Shown here in pieces: positions 1 through 9,492 of a DNA stretch of 64,000 nucleotides (position 1 is its first letter; the number at the start of each line of letters is the position of its first letter). This DNA is from Ruminococcus sp. (GTDB taxonomy: Bacteria > Bacillota > Clostridia > Oscillospirales > Acutalibacteraceae). Position numbers and translations under genes: made by a program. The stretch spans positions 1-64,000 of the forward strand of contig JALELS010000017.1 of assembly GCA_022768065.1 (NCBI GenBank), given 5' to 3'. The notes beneath the pieces are model-generated. The model did no database searches and had not been told where the DNA came from. It saw only the letters and a program-made list of their open reading frames with translations.

Positions 1-3000
1 GTCGGTAATTCTGCCGAATCCGTCATAAGAATAGCCAATTTTTTCCTTGCCGTTCCACGTAACGCCGTATATTTGGTCGGGCATTTCACCGACACTTAAA
101 TTACCGTAACGATAACCGATGGTTTGCTCACCGAGTGCAAACTTGTGTTTAACACCCACAAGGTAATTTGTTTTATCGGCGTAGGTATACGTGAATAGCG
201 AAGAAAGCGTTGAACCCACATATGTTTTTTGACCGACCGCACGGTTTGCAAGGTCGTAACAGAATACTGTTTTTTCACCGGTAGCACTGTCGAAGCTTGA
301 TGCAATGTTACCGTCTCTGCCGTAGCTGTAGCTTAGCTTTCTGTTACCGTCTCCATTATACATTTTATACGACAAACGGTCAAGATTATCATAAGAATAA
401 TTTATACAATCTCCGTTGCCGTAATTTTGTTTCAACAGAAGTCCCGTTGCAGAGTCATACTCAAAGCTTGAGAGCATGCGGTATGATGTACCGTTTCCGA
501 CCTTTGTTTCCGTTGTTCTGCCGAGACTGTCATAGCCTAATTTGTATTTAACGGCACCGTTTACATCAATGTCTGTAACCTGACCCGCGTTGTTATAGAC
601 GTAGCTGTTTGTCATACCGCCCGATGATACGCTTTCAAGGCGGCTGTTTGCGGCATTATACGTATAAGATGTTTCTCTGCCGAGAGCGTCTGTCGAGCTG
701 TTTAAAACACCTTTTATCGTATCATAGTTATATGAAGTGACATTTCCGAGCTGGTCCTTTGACGTGGCGACAAAGTTCTTATCGTCGGTATATGTCGCTT
801 CGCTGATAATGGAAGCACCGTTTTCCTGCCATTCTGCCGGGTAGAAATACCAACGCATACCCTCGGGCAGACTGTCGGAGTTCCAGCTTGCCTGTTTTAC
901 GGTCTGTGAAGCAATTATTTCGTTGCCGGTATCAAGTTGTCCGTCCAAAACGCGCGTATAGTCGGTACAGCCTGTGGATATGCCGAAAGTATTATCCTGC
1001 TTTTTGACTATTTTGAATTTTTGTGCCGAATTGCCATTCTTGGTGCAAAGCTGAAGCGGTGCTGCCTGAGCCGACGAACCGTCAGCTATGTCAAGATAAA
1101 GATTTGCGTTATTCGAGTGAACGGAGCGTATATTATATACATCGGTCTCTCCGGGGACTGCTTCAAGCACCCAGTGCTGTTTTTCATATCCCGGTGAATA
1201 AGAGTATGTAACTACGCTGTTGCCCACCGCAGGAGAATCTCCGCTGTCGAGGCTCTTTCCCGAATAAGAATTGACAATAATGTACTCTTTTCCGCTCTCA
1301 AGCTTTACCGCCGGTGCGCGTGCCGCCATTTCGGTTTTGGTCACATTGCCCTTGTCGTCGTAATAGAAGCCGTAATCCTGTCCGTCAGAAGAAAGAGCAT
1401 AAAGCAGTTCCTTTTTATCCGTATATGTATACATATACTTACTGCCAGAGGGATTGAGCATTTTTGACATCTGATTGCCGTAATATGCAAATTGCGATTC
1501 GGTTTTTTGAAGGTCAACCGCCGAAACAAGGTTGCCGTTTTTATCGTAATCGTATGTTTCGCCGTAATCCTCTTTATAGCAAAAAGCACCTGTGGTGTAA
1601 AGAGTGTTGACGTTATAAGAATATACTGCCTGAATTGCTATCTTTGCATAATCTGTGGGGATTTTTGCTTTGCCTGTTACAAATTGCCATGAATTCACAT
1701 CACAATTGGCATTGTAATCCTGCATACCGAGCCAATTTCCCGCGGCGTCATAATAGTGAAGCGCTATTTTGAAAGCAGGTTGGCAGCGGTCGTTTCCTTT
1801 AAGACCGTTGTCTGTGGGTGCAGAGTCACCCTTGAGCCACATACCAAAGCTGAACACATCGTCTTTATGTCCCGATACGTTTATGTATTGCAGTGCTCCG
1901 CGGAACTTATCGGTAACGTCACTGTATGAAATGCCGCACCAGTCAAAGCCGTTGAGTCCTGCGCCGGTAACTGTGTTAGGGTCAACATTTTCCCAACCGG
2001 TAAGGTTGTTTGTAAACGAACCGTTTTCTACAAGGTTGAAGCAGCTTTCGGAACCCGAGCGTTCAAGCTGAACATCATCAAACCAAGCATAACCCGACGC
2101 ATTCCCGTTAAGACCCATTGTAACACGTATGGATTTGCCGGAGTCGATTGTAAATGTAACGCTTCTGCGTTCCCATTGGTCGTCACCGTGTATGGTGTGA
2201 TTTATGCTGTCTGCATATACGGCATTTTCAAATCCGTTGTCGCCCCAAATCTCAACGCCGAGATTTGTTCCGTCACCGGTCAGCCATACATCCGATGTGG
2301 TAATGTATGCGGAAAGGGTGTATGTTCCTGCCGGGAGAAAATATTTGTCAAACGATTGTACCAAATATGCTTTGCCTGCCGAATTATCGGATTTGCTTAT
2401 CTGCAAGCAACCGCTTCCGAAATGTCCGTTTTCGGTATCGTACTTTATTTCATACGCTCCGTTGGGATTATCTGCGTATTGCCAGTATCCGTTAAATCCG
2501 TTTGCCAACTGCGGATTTACCATATAATTGGTGGCGCTTGAAAGCACGCGCGACTGCGATAAAATTTTATTTGACACGGGATTTGCTTTATCGTTATCTG
2601 TGCTTTTACCGAGTTCAAAAAACTTTGCTGTTCCGTCCTCATCGGAAACTATTCCTTTTGTCTGACCGTAATCGTTAAATTGATATGTTAATGTTCGTCC
2701 TTGCTTGTCGGTTACGTCAGTTTCATTTTGTCTGTATGAGAACGCATAAAATACAGGGTAATTTCCCGCTATGCCTGTTTCAACAGTTGCTACGCGGTGT
2801 TGTGATGATGAATCATAGTCGGCAACAAACTGTTTATTCATACTGTCCGTTACTACCGAAAGCAGCGAATAATCATTATATGAGTAACTGCAGCCTGTAC
2901 CGTCCGCAAAGGCTACGTACGCGAGCTTGCCTTGGTAGTAATAGAAGCCGGTCTTTCTGCCTGCGGGGTCTGTTATACCGGTACAAAATTCGGCATAGTC

Positions 3001-5103
3001 GCTGAGTTCGTATTCGTATGTATATACTCTGCCGGCACCGTCCGTTACTGTTTTCAGGCGGGTGTGTCCGTTAACGGAATCATATCCGACAACCGTTTTA
3101 ACGCCGTTCGGAGCAACAACTTCCGTAAGATACCCGTCGTGGTTGAAATACATGACGTTTTCGTCTTTATCCTTGAGTTTGTATCTATCCTCGTCGGGAA
3201 GATATTGCAAGGTGTATCCGAGACCGTCCTCATCTTTTCCGATACCGCTTTCATCATAATAGAACCAGTGTTTTGTACCGTCGGCATCGTGTAAGAAAAA
3301 TCTATAGCCTTGCGGCGCCGTACCTGCGTCATAACATACATAGACATGATAATTCGTTAGGAACCCGTTACCCATATATGAATAACCGCAATCGGTAACA
3401 TTTGAATTATATACGAGCGAAATGTTGACGGGCATAAGATTTCCGCCGCAGTCCGTTGTTACCGGCTGTGCGTAAACAAGATTTCCGTTGTAATTGTTAA
3501 CGCTTGCCGAACCGTTTTGACCGGCGGAAAGGTCGGTATATGACCAATAATCTTCAAATCCCGACATATTGCGGTATGAAAGGCGCAATATCGGTCTTAC
3601 AATATCGCTTGTTGTGTAAGCGCTTGAAAGAAACCATACGCGAGCTTGGCTTGAGCTGTTTTCTTTATCGGAACGCAAAAATACGCCGTAATTGGGAATT
3701 TCGCCGCTGTACCAACCGCGCACAAGATCGGTTATTTCAAATCTCTGCCATCTGTCCTTGCCTTCATCATAGCGTTCCATTGTCTGAACGGTCTGATAAT
3801 CAATAACAGAAGAGTCAAAACCAACGCCGCTGTTCCAACAAACGGTATTTTGCTGCCAATCGGTTGTTACGCGGTGAAGATTTACCTGAAGTTCCGGATA
3901 GCATGCTGTTGCAAACAAATCAAGTTCTGCGTGAACTACCTTGTCGCTAATGCCGAGTTCCGGAAGATTGGCAATTTTGAGTAATCCGCAGGTCTTTCCG
4001 TAGCCGTTGGTCTTACCCACATATATGCTGCCTTCATAGTCTTTACTGCCTCTGCCGTAACAAGTTCCTGCATTTTTTGAAGAAATAAACGCACTTTGCA
4101 GGTTATGTTCATCATTCAGTTCTTGGCTCGTCTGTATAAGCGGGTCAACCGTTACGGGAAATTTACGCTCATTATTTTGAAGCCAATCACTCGAAACAAT
4201 CATTTTGATTTTTGCCGTACCGCCCGACTGAGAAACCAGTTCGTATGCAATATCATTACTTGTTTCGTAATTTGCGTCATACATATACGGGGCGTTGAGT
4301 GTAAATATGACATCTCCGTTATTTGTCCTAAAGTCGATTGTTCTCGAATCTACCTGATAAGCAGTTAATCCCTCACACTTATATTCGGCAATGAATTCGT
4401 TTTGTGCTTTAACCGAATTAAGTATAAAGTTTTCTTTAACGGAATCTGTGCCTATTATATATTGAATGTCCGTTTTGGAAAATGCGCTCTTAAATAAAAT
4501 TTCAGAGCTGGCATTTTCAAGAGTTGCGGGGTCATTGTCATCTTCTTTGCTTTTTACCGTGCCGCTCTTTTTGTTTATGTTTTCGTAATTCCACGACAAT
4601 TTATAGCCGTTCTTTGATATTTCGGCTATTTTGGTATCGTTTATTTTTTCGGAAATACGAATATCGTAATCAGCGCTGTTGTTGGAATAATCTTTTTGAG
4701 AAACAAGACTTTTTATCCGTCTTGCACCGTTTTGCGGTTCTGTGTCTTCGGCATCTACGGAAGTTAACGAGTTGTCATAATCTTCCCAACTGCCGTTTTC
4801 GCCTTTGAAATGTACAGGTGACGTATATTGTACCACTTGGTAGCTGCCGTCACTCATTCTGAATGTTTTCGTGTATTTGTCTCTTTTGTCTTTAACTTCG
4901 CCTTGAATAACCGGCGAGTCTTCTTTTTCGTCCGTGTTATCCGTTTCGGCGGTTTCCGAATTCAATGACATTCCGCTCTCGCTGATGTTCCTTGATTCGG
5001 CAATGTCCGCCGCAAATGTCTGAAGCGGAAGTATATCCGCGAAAAGTAAAACGGATAATATCACCGATATTACCCGTGCCGTAAACTTAAACTTCTTTTT
5101 CAT
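1..5103 (-). CDS. Giant secreted RHS/YD-repeat protein, 3' end outside window
   Basis: The open frame runs without a stop from an ATG at 5103 to the left edge (1,701 codons visible). Residues 1-31 form a signal peptide (KKKFKF, a hydrophobic core, then TFA-A). About 338-515 is a DNRLRE-type domain as in wall-associated proteins. About 530-800 carries RHS core and YD repeats. Residues 850-1140 hold two carbohydrate-binding-like beta-sandwich modules (GFDDVQLERSGS region). Residues 1263-1400 resemble a ricin-B trefoil lectin (GKEYIIVNSYSGKSLD). Dense YD repeats (GYDSLGR, SYDNLDR, CYDLANR) run to the edge. Such proteins wrap a C-terminal toxin or adhesin in a beta cocoon; that C-terminus is not visible. 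SD-like GGAG precedes the start. The architecture is recognised; the role is inferred. Confidence 0.9.
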   Translation of the reverse strand, partial: MKKKFKFTARVISVILSVLLFADILPLQTFAADIAESRNISESGMSLNSETAETDNTDEKEDSPVIQGEVKDKRDKYTKTFRMSDGSYQVVQYTSPVHFKGENGSWEDYDNSLTSVDAEDTEPQNGARRIKSLVSQKDYSNNSADYDIRISEKINDTKIAEISKNGYKLSWNYENINKKSGTVKSKEDDNDPATLENASSEILFKSAFSKTDIQYIIGTDSVKENFILNSVKAQNEFIAEYKCEGLTAYQVDSRTIDFRTNNGDVIFTLNAPYMYDANYETSNDIAYELVSQSGGTAKIKMIVSSDWLQNNERKFPVTVDPLIQTSQELNDEHNLQSAFISSKNAGTCYGRGSKDYEGSIYVGKTNGYGKTCGLLKIANLPELGISDKVVHAELDLFATACYPELQVNLHRVTTDWQQNTVCWNSGVGFDSSVIDYQTVQTMERYDEGKDRWQRFEITDLVRGWYSGEIPNYGVFLRSDKENSSSQARVWFLSSAYTTSDIVRPILRLSYRNMSGFEDYWSYTDLSAGQNGSASVNNYNGNLVYAQPVTTDCGGNLMPVNISLVYNSNVTDCGYSYMGNGFLTNYHVYVCYDAGTAPQGYRFFLHDADGTKHWFYYDESGIGKDEDGLGYTLQYLPDEDRYKLKDKDENVMYFNHDGYLTEVVAPNGVKTVVGYDSVNGHTRLKTVTDGAGRVYTYEYELSDYAEFCTGITDPAGRKTGFYYYQGKLAYVAFADGTGCSYSYNDYSLLSVVTDSMNKQFVADYDSSSQHRVATVETGIAGNYPVFYAFSYRQNETDVTDKQGRTLTYQFNDYGQTKGIVSDEDGTAKFFELGKSTDNDKANPVSNKILSQSRVLSSATNYMVNPQLANGFNGYWQYADNPNGAYEIKYDTENGHFGSGCLQISKSDNSAGKAYLVQSFDKYFLPAGTYTLSAYITTSDVWLTGDGTNLGVEIWGDNGFENAVYADSINHTIHGDDQWERRSVTFTIDSGKSIRVTMGLNGNASGYAWFDDVQLERSGSESCFNLVENGSFTNNLTGWENVDPNTVTGAGLNGFDWCGISYSDVTDKFRGALQYINVSGHKDDVFSFGMWLKGDSAPTDNGLKGNDRCQPAFKIALHYYDAAGNWLGMQDYNANCDVNSWQFVTGKAKIPTDYAKIAIQAVYSYNVNTLYTTGAFCYKEDYGETYDYDKNGNLVSAVDLQKTESQFAYYGNQMSKMLNPSGSKYMYTYTDKKELLYALSSDGQDYGFYYDDKGNVTKTEMAARAPAVKLESGKEYIIVNSYSGKSLDSGDSPAVGNSVVTYSYSPGYEKQHWVLEAVPGETDVYNIRSVHSNNANLYLDIADGSSAQAAPLQLCTKNGNSAQKFKIVKKQDNTFGISTGCTDYTRVLDGQLDTGNEIIASQTVKQASWNSDSLPEGMRWYFYPAEWQENGASIISEATYTDDKNFVATSKDQLGNVTSYNYDTIKGVLNSSTDALGRETSYTYNAANSRLESVSSGGMTNSYVYNNAGQVTDIDVNGAVKYKLGYDSLGRTTETKVGNGTSYRMLSSFEYDSATGLLLKQNYGNGDCINYSYDNLDRLSYKMYNGDGNRKLSYSYGRDGNIASSFDSATGEKTVFCYDLANRAVGQKTYVGSTLSSLFTYTYADKTNYLVGVKHKFALGEQTIGYRYGNLSVGEMPDQIYGVTWNGKEKIGYSYDGFGRITD

Positions 5104-5231
5104 TTGCCGCACTCCATAACTTTTTGTTATACCGTATTTTCGGTGTGATTTCCGTTGAATCCGCTACACAAAAAACACCCTCTTTCCGCATCCGCATCTT
5201 TTGTTGTTACTAAGCGTAACACTACATTGTC

Positions 5232-5261
5232 ATATTAACAAATAATGCAGCAATATGTCAA
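5232..5261 (-). promoter_or_regulatory. Probable promoter of the RHS-repeat gene
   Basis: On the minus strand TTGACA (5261-5256) and TAATAT (5237-5232) are separated by 18 bases, giving a leader of about 120 bases before the ATG at 5103. Confidence 0.5.
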
Positions 5262-5424
5262 GACTTTTTATGAATATATAACAAAACAGCAAGACGCTAA
5301 AGTCACAAGAGTGTTGCAACCGTCTTGCCAGCGCATTTTAAGCGTTTATTAACTGCATTTGTACTGATATGTAATAACTTGTTAGCCATAACAAAAAAAC
5401 TAACTCTTGCGAATGAAGATTTTT

Positions 5425-5472
5425 TGGAGCTGCCGACCGGACTCTTTCGGCGGCCTGCTGATTACAAAACAG
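5425..5472 (-). pseudogene. Degenerate 3' part of a tRNA-Thr
   Basis: This stretch aligns with the 3' half of the intact tRNA-Thr at 6198-6273. They share TGGAGCT at the acceptor end, CCGGACT of the T arm and CCTGCTGATTAC of the anticodon arm, with mismatches and one deletion between. It lacks the 5' half and cannot fold as a tRNA. It sits on the 3' side of the intact tRNA in the same orientation, as expected for the distal direct repeat left by an integrative element. Confidence 0.6.
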
Positions 5473-5503
5473 ATGAAAAAATATGAGGACACTAAAAGCA
5501 ATG

Positions 5504-5545
5504 AAAAACAGCCGGTTCTTTTACACCCTGAACCGGCTGTTTTTT
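5504..5545. terminator. Bidirectional intrinsic terminator
   Basis: Arms AAAAACAGCCGGTTC and GAACCGGCTGTTTTT enclose an 11-base loop, with A and T tracts on both sides. It lies just past the end of the acetyltransferase gene, which is read toward it. Confidence 0.85.
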
Positions 5546-5594
5546 AATAGCTGTGTTATCACAGAATACAACACAGCAGTAAATTAAAAGTGGA

Positions 5595-5972
5595 TTAACA
5601 ACACTTATGTAATACTCTATAAATTTTTTCTCCTAAATGAAGTTCCATAACAGTCCTGCCGTTTTTTCGAGCCAAATCTTCCGCTGTTTCCAATAGCTTT
5701 GTACCTATCCCCTGTCGCTTCATATCAGCTTTAACATAAAGCCTGTGCAATACTGCCTTACCATTTTGCAATAGATTACATCCGACAGAGCCGATTACTC
5801 TGTTATTATCATCAAGCATTATCCAAAACATATCTCCTTTATTGAAATAATACTCGTCAATATCCAATAAATCTTCATTTAATGTCGGGACTCTGTTTAG
5901 TGCATTTTTGGCTTCTAACACCATAAAAATTAAGTCGTCTCTGTATTTACTTTCATACTTTATTATTTTCAT
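5595..5972 (-). CDS. GNAT-family acetyltransferase, C-terminally shortened
   Basis: 125 residues. The N-terminal strands and the acetyl-CoA loop RQGIGTKLL (about residues 86-94) place it in the GNAT (Gcn5-related) family, whose members move an acetyl group from acetyl-CoA to an amine; the acceptor is unknown. Close family members usually continue after the HLG strand with a FYxKxGF-type segment. Here the frame ends in IYRVLHKCC with no such segment, so about 15-25 residues look lost, probably by a frameshift or deletion. It lies between an intact tRNA-Thr and a degraded tRNA copy, so it may be cargo of a decayed island. The enzyme may be inactive. Confidence 0.7.
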   Translation of the reverse strand: MKIIKYESKYRDDLIFMVLEAKNALNRVPTLNEDLLDIDEYYFNKGDMFWIMLDDNNRVIGSVGCNLLQNGKAVLHRLYVKADMKRQGIGTKLLETAEDLARKNGRTVMELHLGEKIYRVLHKCC

Positions 5973-6197
5973 AATATTACTCCGTATTATTTGTATTAAA
6001 GCTGATTAGGTTATATCATAAATTCCCCTGAGGCAGCAGGGGCGGCACGGAGTGCAGCGGCGAAAGCCGCAATTCAGTCATTCAATGTTCTCCGAAACGG
6101 TCAAGATCTTTGATTTTGCTATCGTTTCGTGAGGTTATTTTATCATATATATTTTGAAAAGAAAAAAACTGCGAAAACACGACGCTTCCGCAGGTTT

Positions 6198-6273
6198 TGG
6201 AGCTACTGGCCGGACTTGAACCGGCGACCTGCTGATTACGAATCAGCTGCTCTACCAACTGAGCCACAGTAGC
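6198..6273 (-). tRNA. tRNA-Thr (anticodon CGT), CCA encoded
   Basis: On the minus strand a complete 76-base cloverleaf is seen. The acceptor pair is GCTACTG/CAGTAGC, the D arm is GCTC/GAGC, the anticodon stem GCTGA/TCAGC holds loop TTCGTAA with anticodon CGT, and the T arm is GCCGG/CCGGC. TCCA closes the 3' end. Read toward the acetyltransferase gene. Confidence 0.95.
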
Positions 6274-6687
6274 ATTTATGAAATTAAATTGCTTTGAACG
6301 GAAATCGACAGGCTCTGTCGTCTGTGGATTGTCGTTCCGTCAGCCGAGCTGCGGCAGCGAATATTCAAAACAAAAACAGCCTTACTTTAGCTGCTCACAT
6401 ATTATAAATGAACCGCGCCGTTTTTGCAAGAGAAAAAAGCAAAAAAGTTCTGTTTTTAGTATTCTCAAAGACAAAGATTGTGAAACTGCTTTTAATGTGT
6501 TAATATATGATAAACGGGCGAAAGCCGAATACGATATGCCGAAAACGGGTGTGCACGGCGACTTTTCACATTTTCGCCATTGCCGCGCATAACTTTTGTA
6601 TTGCCGAAAATCGGTTGAATAAACCGAGCGGTTATACGTTAAAGCAGAAATTTTCATAATCAATTCAACTTCTAAGGGAGCGATAAA
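6274..6687. other. Gene-free region upstream of the SDR gene
   Basis: The overlapping frames here have poor starts, no family resemblance and unusual Cys/Arg-rich composition, so I see no gene. The region must hold the divergent promoters of tRNA-Thr and the SDR gene, but I find no clear consensus pair. Only the ribosome binding site GGGAG before 6688 is clear. Confidence 0.5.
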
Positions 6688-7419
6688 ATGAGTTTAGCCG
6701 TAATTACGGGCGCCTCCGGAGGGATAGGCGCCGAAATTGCCAAACGTCTGTCCGATGACGGATTTTCGGTGGCGCTTATATACAATAAAAACGCGGAAAA
6801 AGCCGCCGCTTTAGCCGACGAAATAAGACTTTCGGGCGGCAGCGCCGAAGCGTACCGATGCGACATAAGAAGCAGCGGCGATGTTAATGCGGTAACGAAA
6901 AAGATTGAAAATGAATTCGGCGAAATAAGCGTGCTCGTAAATAACGCCGGCATATCGGTTCAAAAGCTCTTTACCGATATAACCGACGATGATTGGCTTG
7001 ATATGATAAACACAAATCTAAGCGGCGCATTTTATTTTTGCCGTGCGGTGCTCCCCTATTTTATTCACAGGAAAGCGGGCAAAATAATAAACATCTCCTC
7101 TATGTGGGGCGAGACGGGCGGCTCGTGCGAAGTGCATTATTCCGCGGCAAAGGCAGGTATTATAGGGCTCAGCAAGGCGCTCGCAAAAGAAGTTGCTCCG
7201 TCGGGAATTACGGTAAATGTTGTATCACCCGGAGTTATTAACACCGAAATGGTAACAAAGCTCGGCAAAGATACCGTGGATATGCTGCGTGAAGAAATAC
7301 CCGTAATGCGGCTCGGCACTCCCGAAGACGTGGCAAATGCGGTTTCATTTTTAGCCGATGACAAATCGTCATATATCACGGGGCAGGTAATCTCCGTAAA
7401 CGGCGGCATAGTTATTTAA
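6688..7419 (+). CDS. ymfI: SDR-family reductase, probable EF-P 5-aminopentanone reductase
   Basis: 243 residues, the usual length of classical short-chain dehydrogenases. Visible are the Rossmann glycine motif TGASGGIG (7-14), NNAG (about 86-89) and the catalytic Ser-Tyr-Lys set with Y-SAA-K near 151-155; a PG turn follows. The segment SSMWGETGGSCEVHYSAAKA strongly resembles the YmfI subgroup, which in Bacillus completes the 5-aminopentanol modification of elongation factor P. The general FabG-type 3-oxoacyl-ACP reductases are the alternative. No fatty-acid genes are adjacent, which fits a stand-alone role. GGGAG lies 8 bases before the ATG and a terminator follows. The family is certain; the subgroup is inferred from motif memory. 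Confidence 0.85.
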   Translation: MSLAVITGASGGIGAEIAKRLSDDGFSVALIYNKNAEKAAALADEIRLSGGSAEAYRCDIRSSGDVNAVTKKIENEFGEISVLVNNAGISVQKLFTDITDDDWLDMINTNLSGAFYFCRAVLPYFIHRKAGKIINISSMWGETGGSCEVHYSAAKAGIIGLSKALAKEVAPSGITVNVVSPGVINTEMVTKLGKDTVDMLREEIPVMRLGTPEDVANAVSFLADDKSSYITGQVISVNGGIVI

Positions 7420-7442
7420 CAGCTACAAAGTTCTGTAAGCAA

Positions 7443-7486
7443 AAAACGGGATGTAAAACATAAGTTTTACATCCCGTGATTTATTA
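7443..7486. terminator. Intrinsic terminator between convergent genes
   Basis: ACGGGATGTAAAAC and GTTTTACATCCCGT pair perfectly around a short ATAA loop. It serves the SDR gene, and in the other direction possibly the LtaS-like gene whose stop lies at its right edge. Confidence 0.85.
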
Positions 7487-9340
7487 TTTGTCTTTTTTAT
7501 CGCCGCCGCCTATTCTTGACCAATCGACAAGAATATGCTCGTTATAGAAATTGCTGCGCTTTTCAAGCTCTTCGTTTACGAAATCCGTTCCGTCACGCTC
7601 AAAGAGAGTCGGTGTATCCGAGAAGAGGTCGGTTCCTATGCCGAGCTTATTACCCTCTATCTCAACGCCGATACTTGCGAGCATTGTCGGGAACATATCA
7701 AATACAGCCCACTCGCGGTTATGGAAGCGAGTATCGGGAGCCGAAGTGCAGTTCGGTGCGGGATTAAGTATAAGGTTAAAGCATGTACGCCTGTAATTCG
7801 GGTCGAAATCCTTAAAGAAATTCTGGTCCATACTAAGGTGATCGCCGTTAATTACGATAGTAGTGTTCTCATAGAACGGCTGAGACTGTATCCAACGTAC
7901 AAACTCGGTCGCCTGTGCCTGACTGTAGAAGATTACGTTTGCATACTGCTTGTCAAACGGGGTTTCGGCATTGGGTGAAAGATAGCCGTCCGGGAAGTGC
8001 GTATCTGCCGTTTCCATAACGAAGTAGAACGGTTTATCCTCGCCTGCCAAACGTGTAAGCTCCATCTTTGCGTATTCATAGAGCTTATCATCCTCATATC
8101 CCCACCAAACGCTGTAATCCTGAGGAATGAAGTTATCTTCCTTCGCACGCTTGTAGTCCATTATTTTGTAGTCGCCGTGCTCCTCAAAGAAGAAATCAAG
8201 TCCGCCGAATGCGGCATCTGCGCCGAACATAACGGTCTGATTATATCCCTGTTCTTTTAATATATCGCCTATTGTGGTAGCACCCGGCAGGAAGTTATCG
8301 GCAGAGCCGTACGCATTGGCGCCGACCGGCACTTTCATGGGCAAGCCGCTGCTCATATTTACCATTGAAGCCACAGACCAGTTACCGCCCGTCGAAGTCG
8401 GGTTACCGCCGAAGCCCTCGGGAAGATCCGAGAAATTGTAGCCCTCTTTTGAGAGCTTTTCAAGGTCGGGAAGAAGGTTTGTATCCATATATCCGCCGAG
8501 ATCCTTTGAGAAATACGAGTTCTCCATAGATTCGAGATAAATATGGATAAGGTTGCGCTTTTTCTCGGGGAAGGTCATTTTAACCTTTGTGGGGTCGGCA
8601 AAATTATCTTCTATGTACGGTGAATCATCTGCATAAGCCGCATAGAGCTTTTGAAGAGAAAGCTTTTTAACACCGAACGCCACGCCGCCGAAAAGCATAA
8701 GAAGCGCTAAGAAAAGAGCCGTGAGACGTCTTGCAAGTCCCGAAAATACGGTACGCTGTTTTTCATGGAGCTTATATAAGATTTTTCTCGTTGAAAAAGC
8801 GAATACGCAAAACAGAATTGTTGCCGCGGATGTCAGCAAAACAGGACCTTGGAAAAGCGTATTCATAACTTCGGAACTTGCGCCGCCGTTATCGGAATTC
8901 AGATTTATTATCATCTGATCGGGCGTAAGTCCGGCAAATGTATCTGCCGCCCAGATAGAAGCCGTGAATGCCGCCATACCGAGAGCAAACAAAAGCATTG
9001 ATATAATGCGAAGTACCCATGCGCCGACTTTGTGTTTCGGCTTTGTATGCGAAAAGGATATTACACCCTCAACAACGCCGCGGCCGAACAAAAATACAAG
9101 CCCGACAGCCAAAACAAACACAAAATACTTGAGCGGATACCATTTACCGTGCAGTGATGTTAAAAGCACATTCGGTATTTTAAGTATAACCGACATAATT
9201 CCGAGCGACGCTAAGTTACTCACTATCGTGTCGCGTAACACCGCAATAATACATGCAGGTGCGGTTTTTTTGCGCGTCAGCAGAAAAATATCCGCAACGC
9301 TCAAAAGAATTCCCGCAAGAACTCCCAAAAACCAAAACAT
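7484..9340 (-). CDS. LTA synthase family (membrane phosphoglycerol transferase, sulfatase fold)
   Basis: 618 residues from the ATG at 9340, chosen because GAGGG lies just upstream; a longer frame to 9457 lacks a binding site. The N-terminal ~240 residues contain about five membrane segments. The extracellular sulfatase/alkaline-phosphatase-fold domain follows, with the metal-binding Glu in HIYLESMENSYF, NWSVASMV at the nucleophile position and the late metal site INGDHLS. LtaS-type enzymes move glycerol phosphate from phosphatidylglycerol onto glycolipid anchors outside the membrane. In the relatives I remember the nucleophile position reads NWTVAG with Thr; here it is Ser. The gene is monocistronic. 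Confidence 0.9.
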   Translation of the reverse strand: MFWFLGVLAGILLSVADIFLLTRKKTAPACIIAVLRDTIVSNLASLGIMSVILKIPNVLLTSLHGKWYPLKYFVFVLAVGLVFLFGRGVVEGVISFSHTKPKHKVGAWVLRIISMLLFALGMAAFTASIWAADTFAGLTPDQMIINLNSDNGGASSEVMNTLFQGPVLLTSAATILFCVFAFSTRKILYKLHEKQRTVFSGLARRLTALFLALLMLFGGVAFGVKKLSLQKLYAAYADDSPYIEDNFADPTKVKMTFPEKKRNLIHIYLESMENSYFSKDLGGYMDTNLLPDLEKLSKEGYNFSDLPEGFGGNPTSTGGNWSVASMVNMSSGLPMKVPVGANAYGSADNFLPGATTIGDILKEQGYNQTVMFGADAAFGGLDFFFEEHGDYKIMDYKRAKEDNFIPQDYSVWWGYEDDKLYEYAKMELTRLAGEDKPFYFVMETADTHFPDGYLSPNAETPFDKQYANVIFYSQAQATEFVRWIQSQPFYENTTIVINGDHLSMDQNFFKDFDPNYRRTCFNLILNPAPNCTSAPDTRFHNREWAVFDMFPTMLASIGVEIEGNKLGIGTDLFSDTPTLFERDGTDFVNEELEKRSNFYNEHILVDWSRIGGGDKKDK

Positions 9341-9372
9341 ATATATCCCTCTTTCATTACATTGTAACGGTA

Positions 9373-9401
9373 ATTTTACCATATACAAAATCCGTTTGCA
9401 A
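9373..9401 (-). promoter_or_regulatory. Promoter of the LtaS-like gene
   Basis: TTGCAA and TAAAAT with a 17-base spacer on the minus strand, about 25 bases upstream of the ribosome binding site of the gene starting at 9340. The pair also argues for that shorter start. Confidence 0.7.
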
Positions 9402-9423
9402 GGATATTTTTTCGCAATATGCA

Positions 9424-9466
9424 CAAAAAGGCTCTGTGCAAGCATAAAATCACACAAAGCCTTTTA
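9424..9466 (-). terminator. Terminator of the methionine synthase operon
   Basis: The AAAAGGCT/AGCCTTTT stem is extended by CTGTG/CACA pairs and ends in a T tract in the minus direction, 27 bases after the metH stop codon. Confidence 0.75.
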
Positions 9467-9492
9467 ACATATCCGATTTTCAATGCGTCATT

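Larger units (their letters stand above)
5104..5594. other. Intergenic region between RHS gene and acetyltransferase
   Basis: No credible gene is seen in this 490-base stretch. It contains the RHS promoter, a long imperfect hairpin with CAAGACG/CGTCTTG arms near 5290-5328, a degraded tRNA-like fragment (5425-5472) and a strong bidirectional terminator. Confidence 0.6.

Noticed and set aside
6278-6663. Two overlapping ORFs before the SDR gene
   Set aside because: No ribosome binding site, unusual Cys/Arg/Phe content and no family resemblance; they look like chance frames in a control region.
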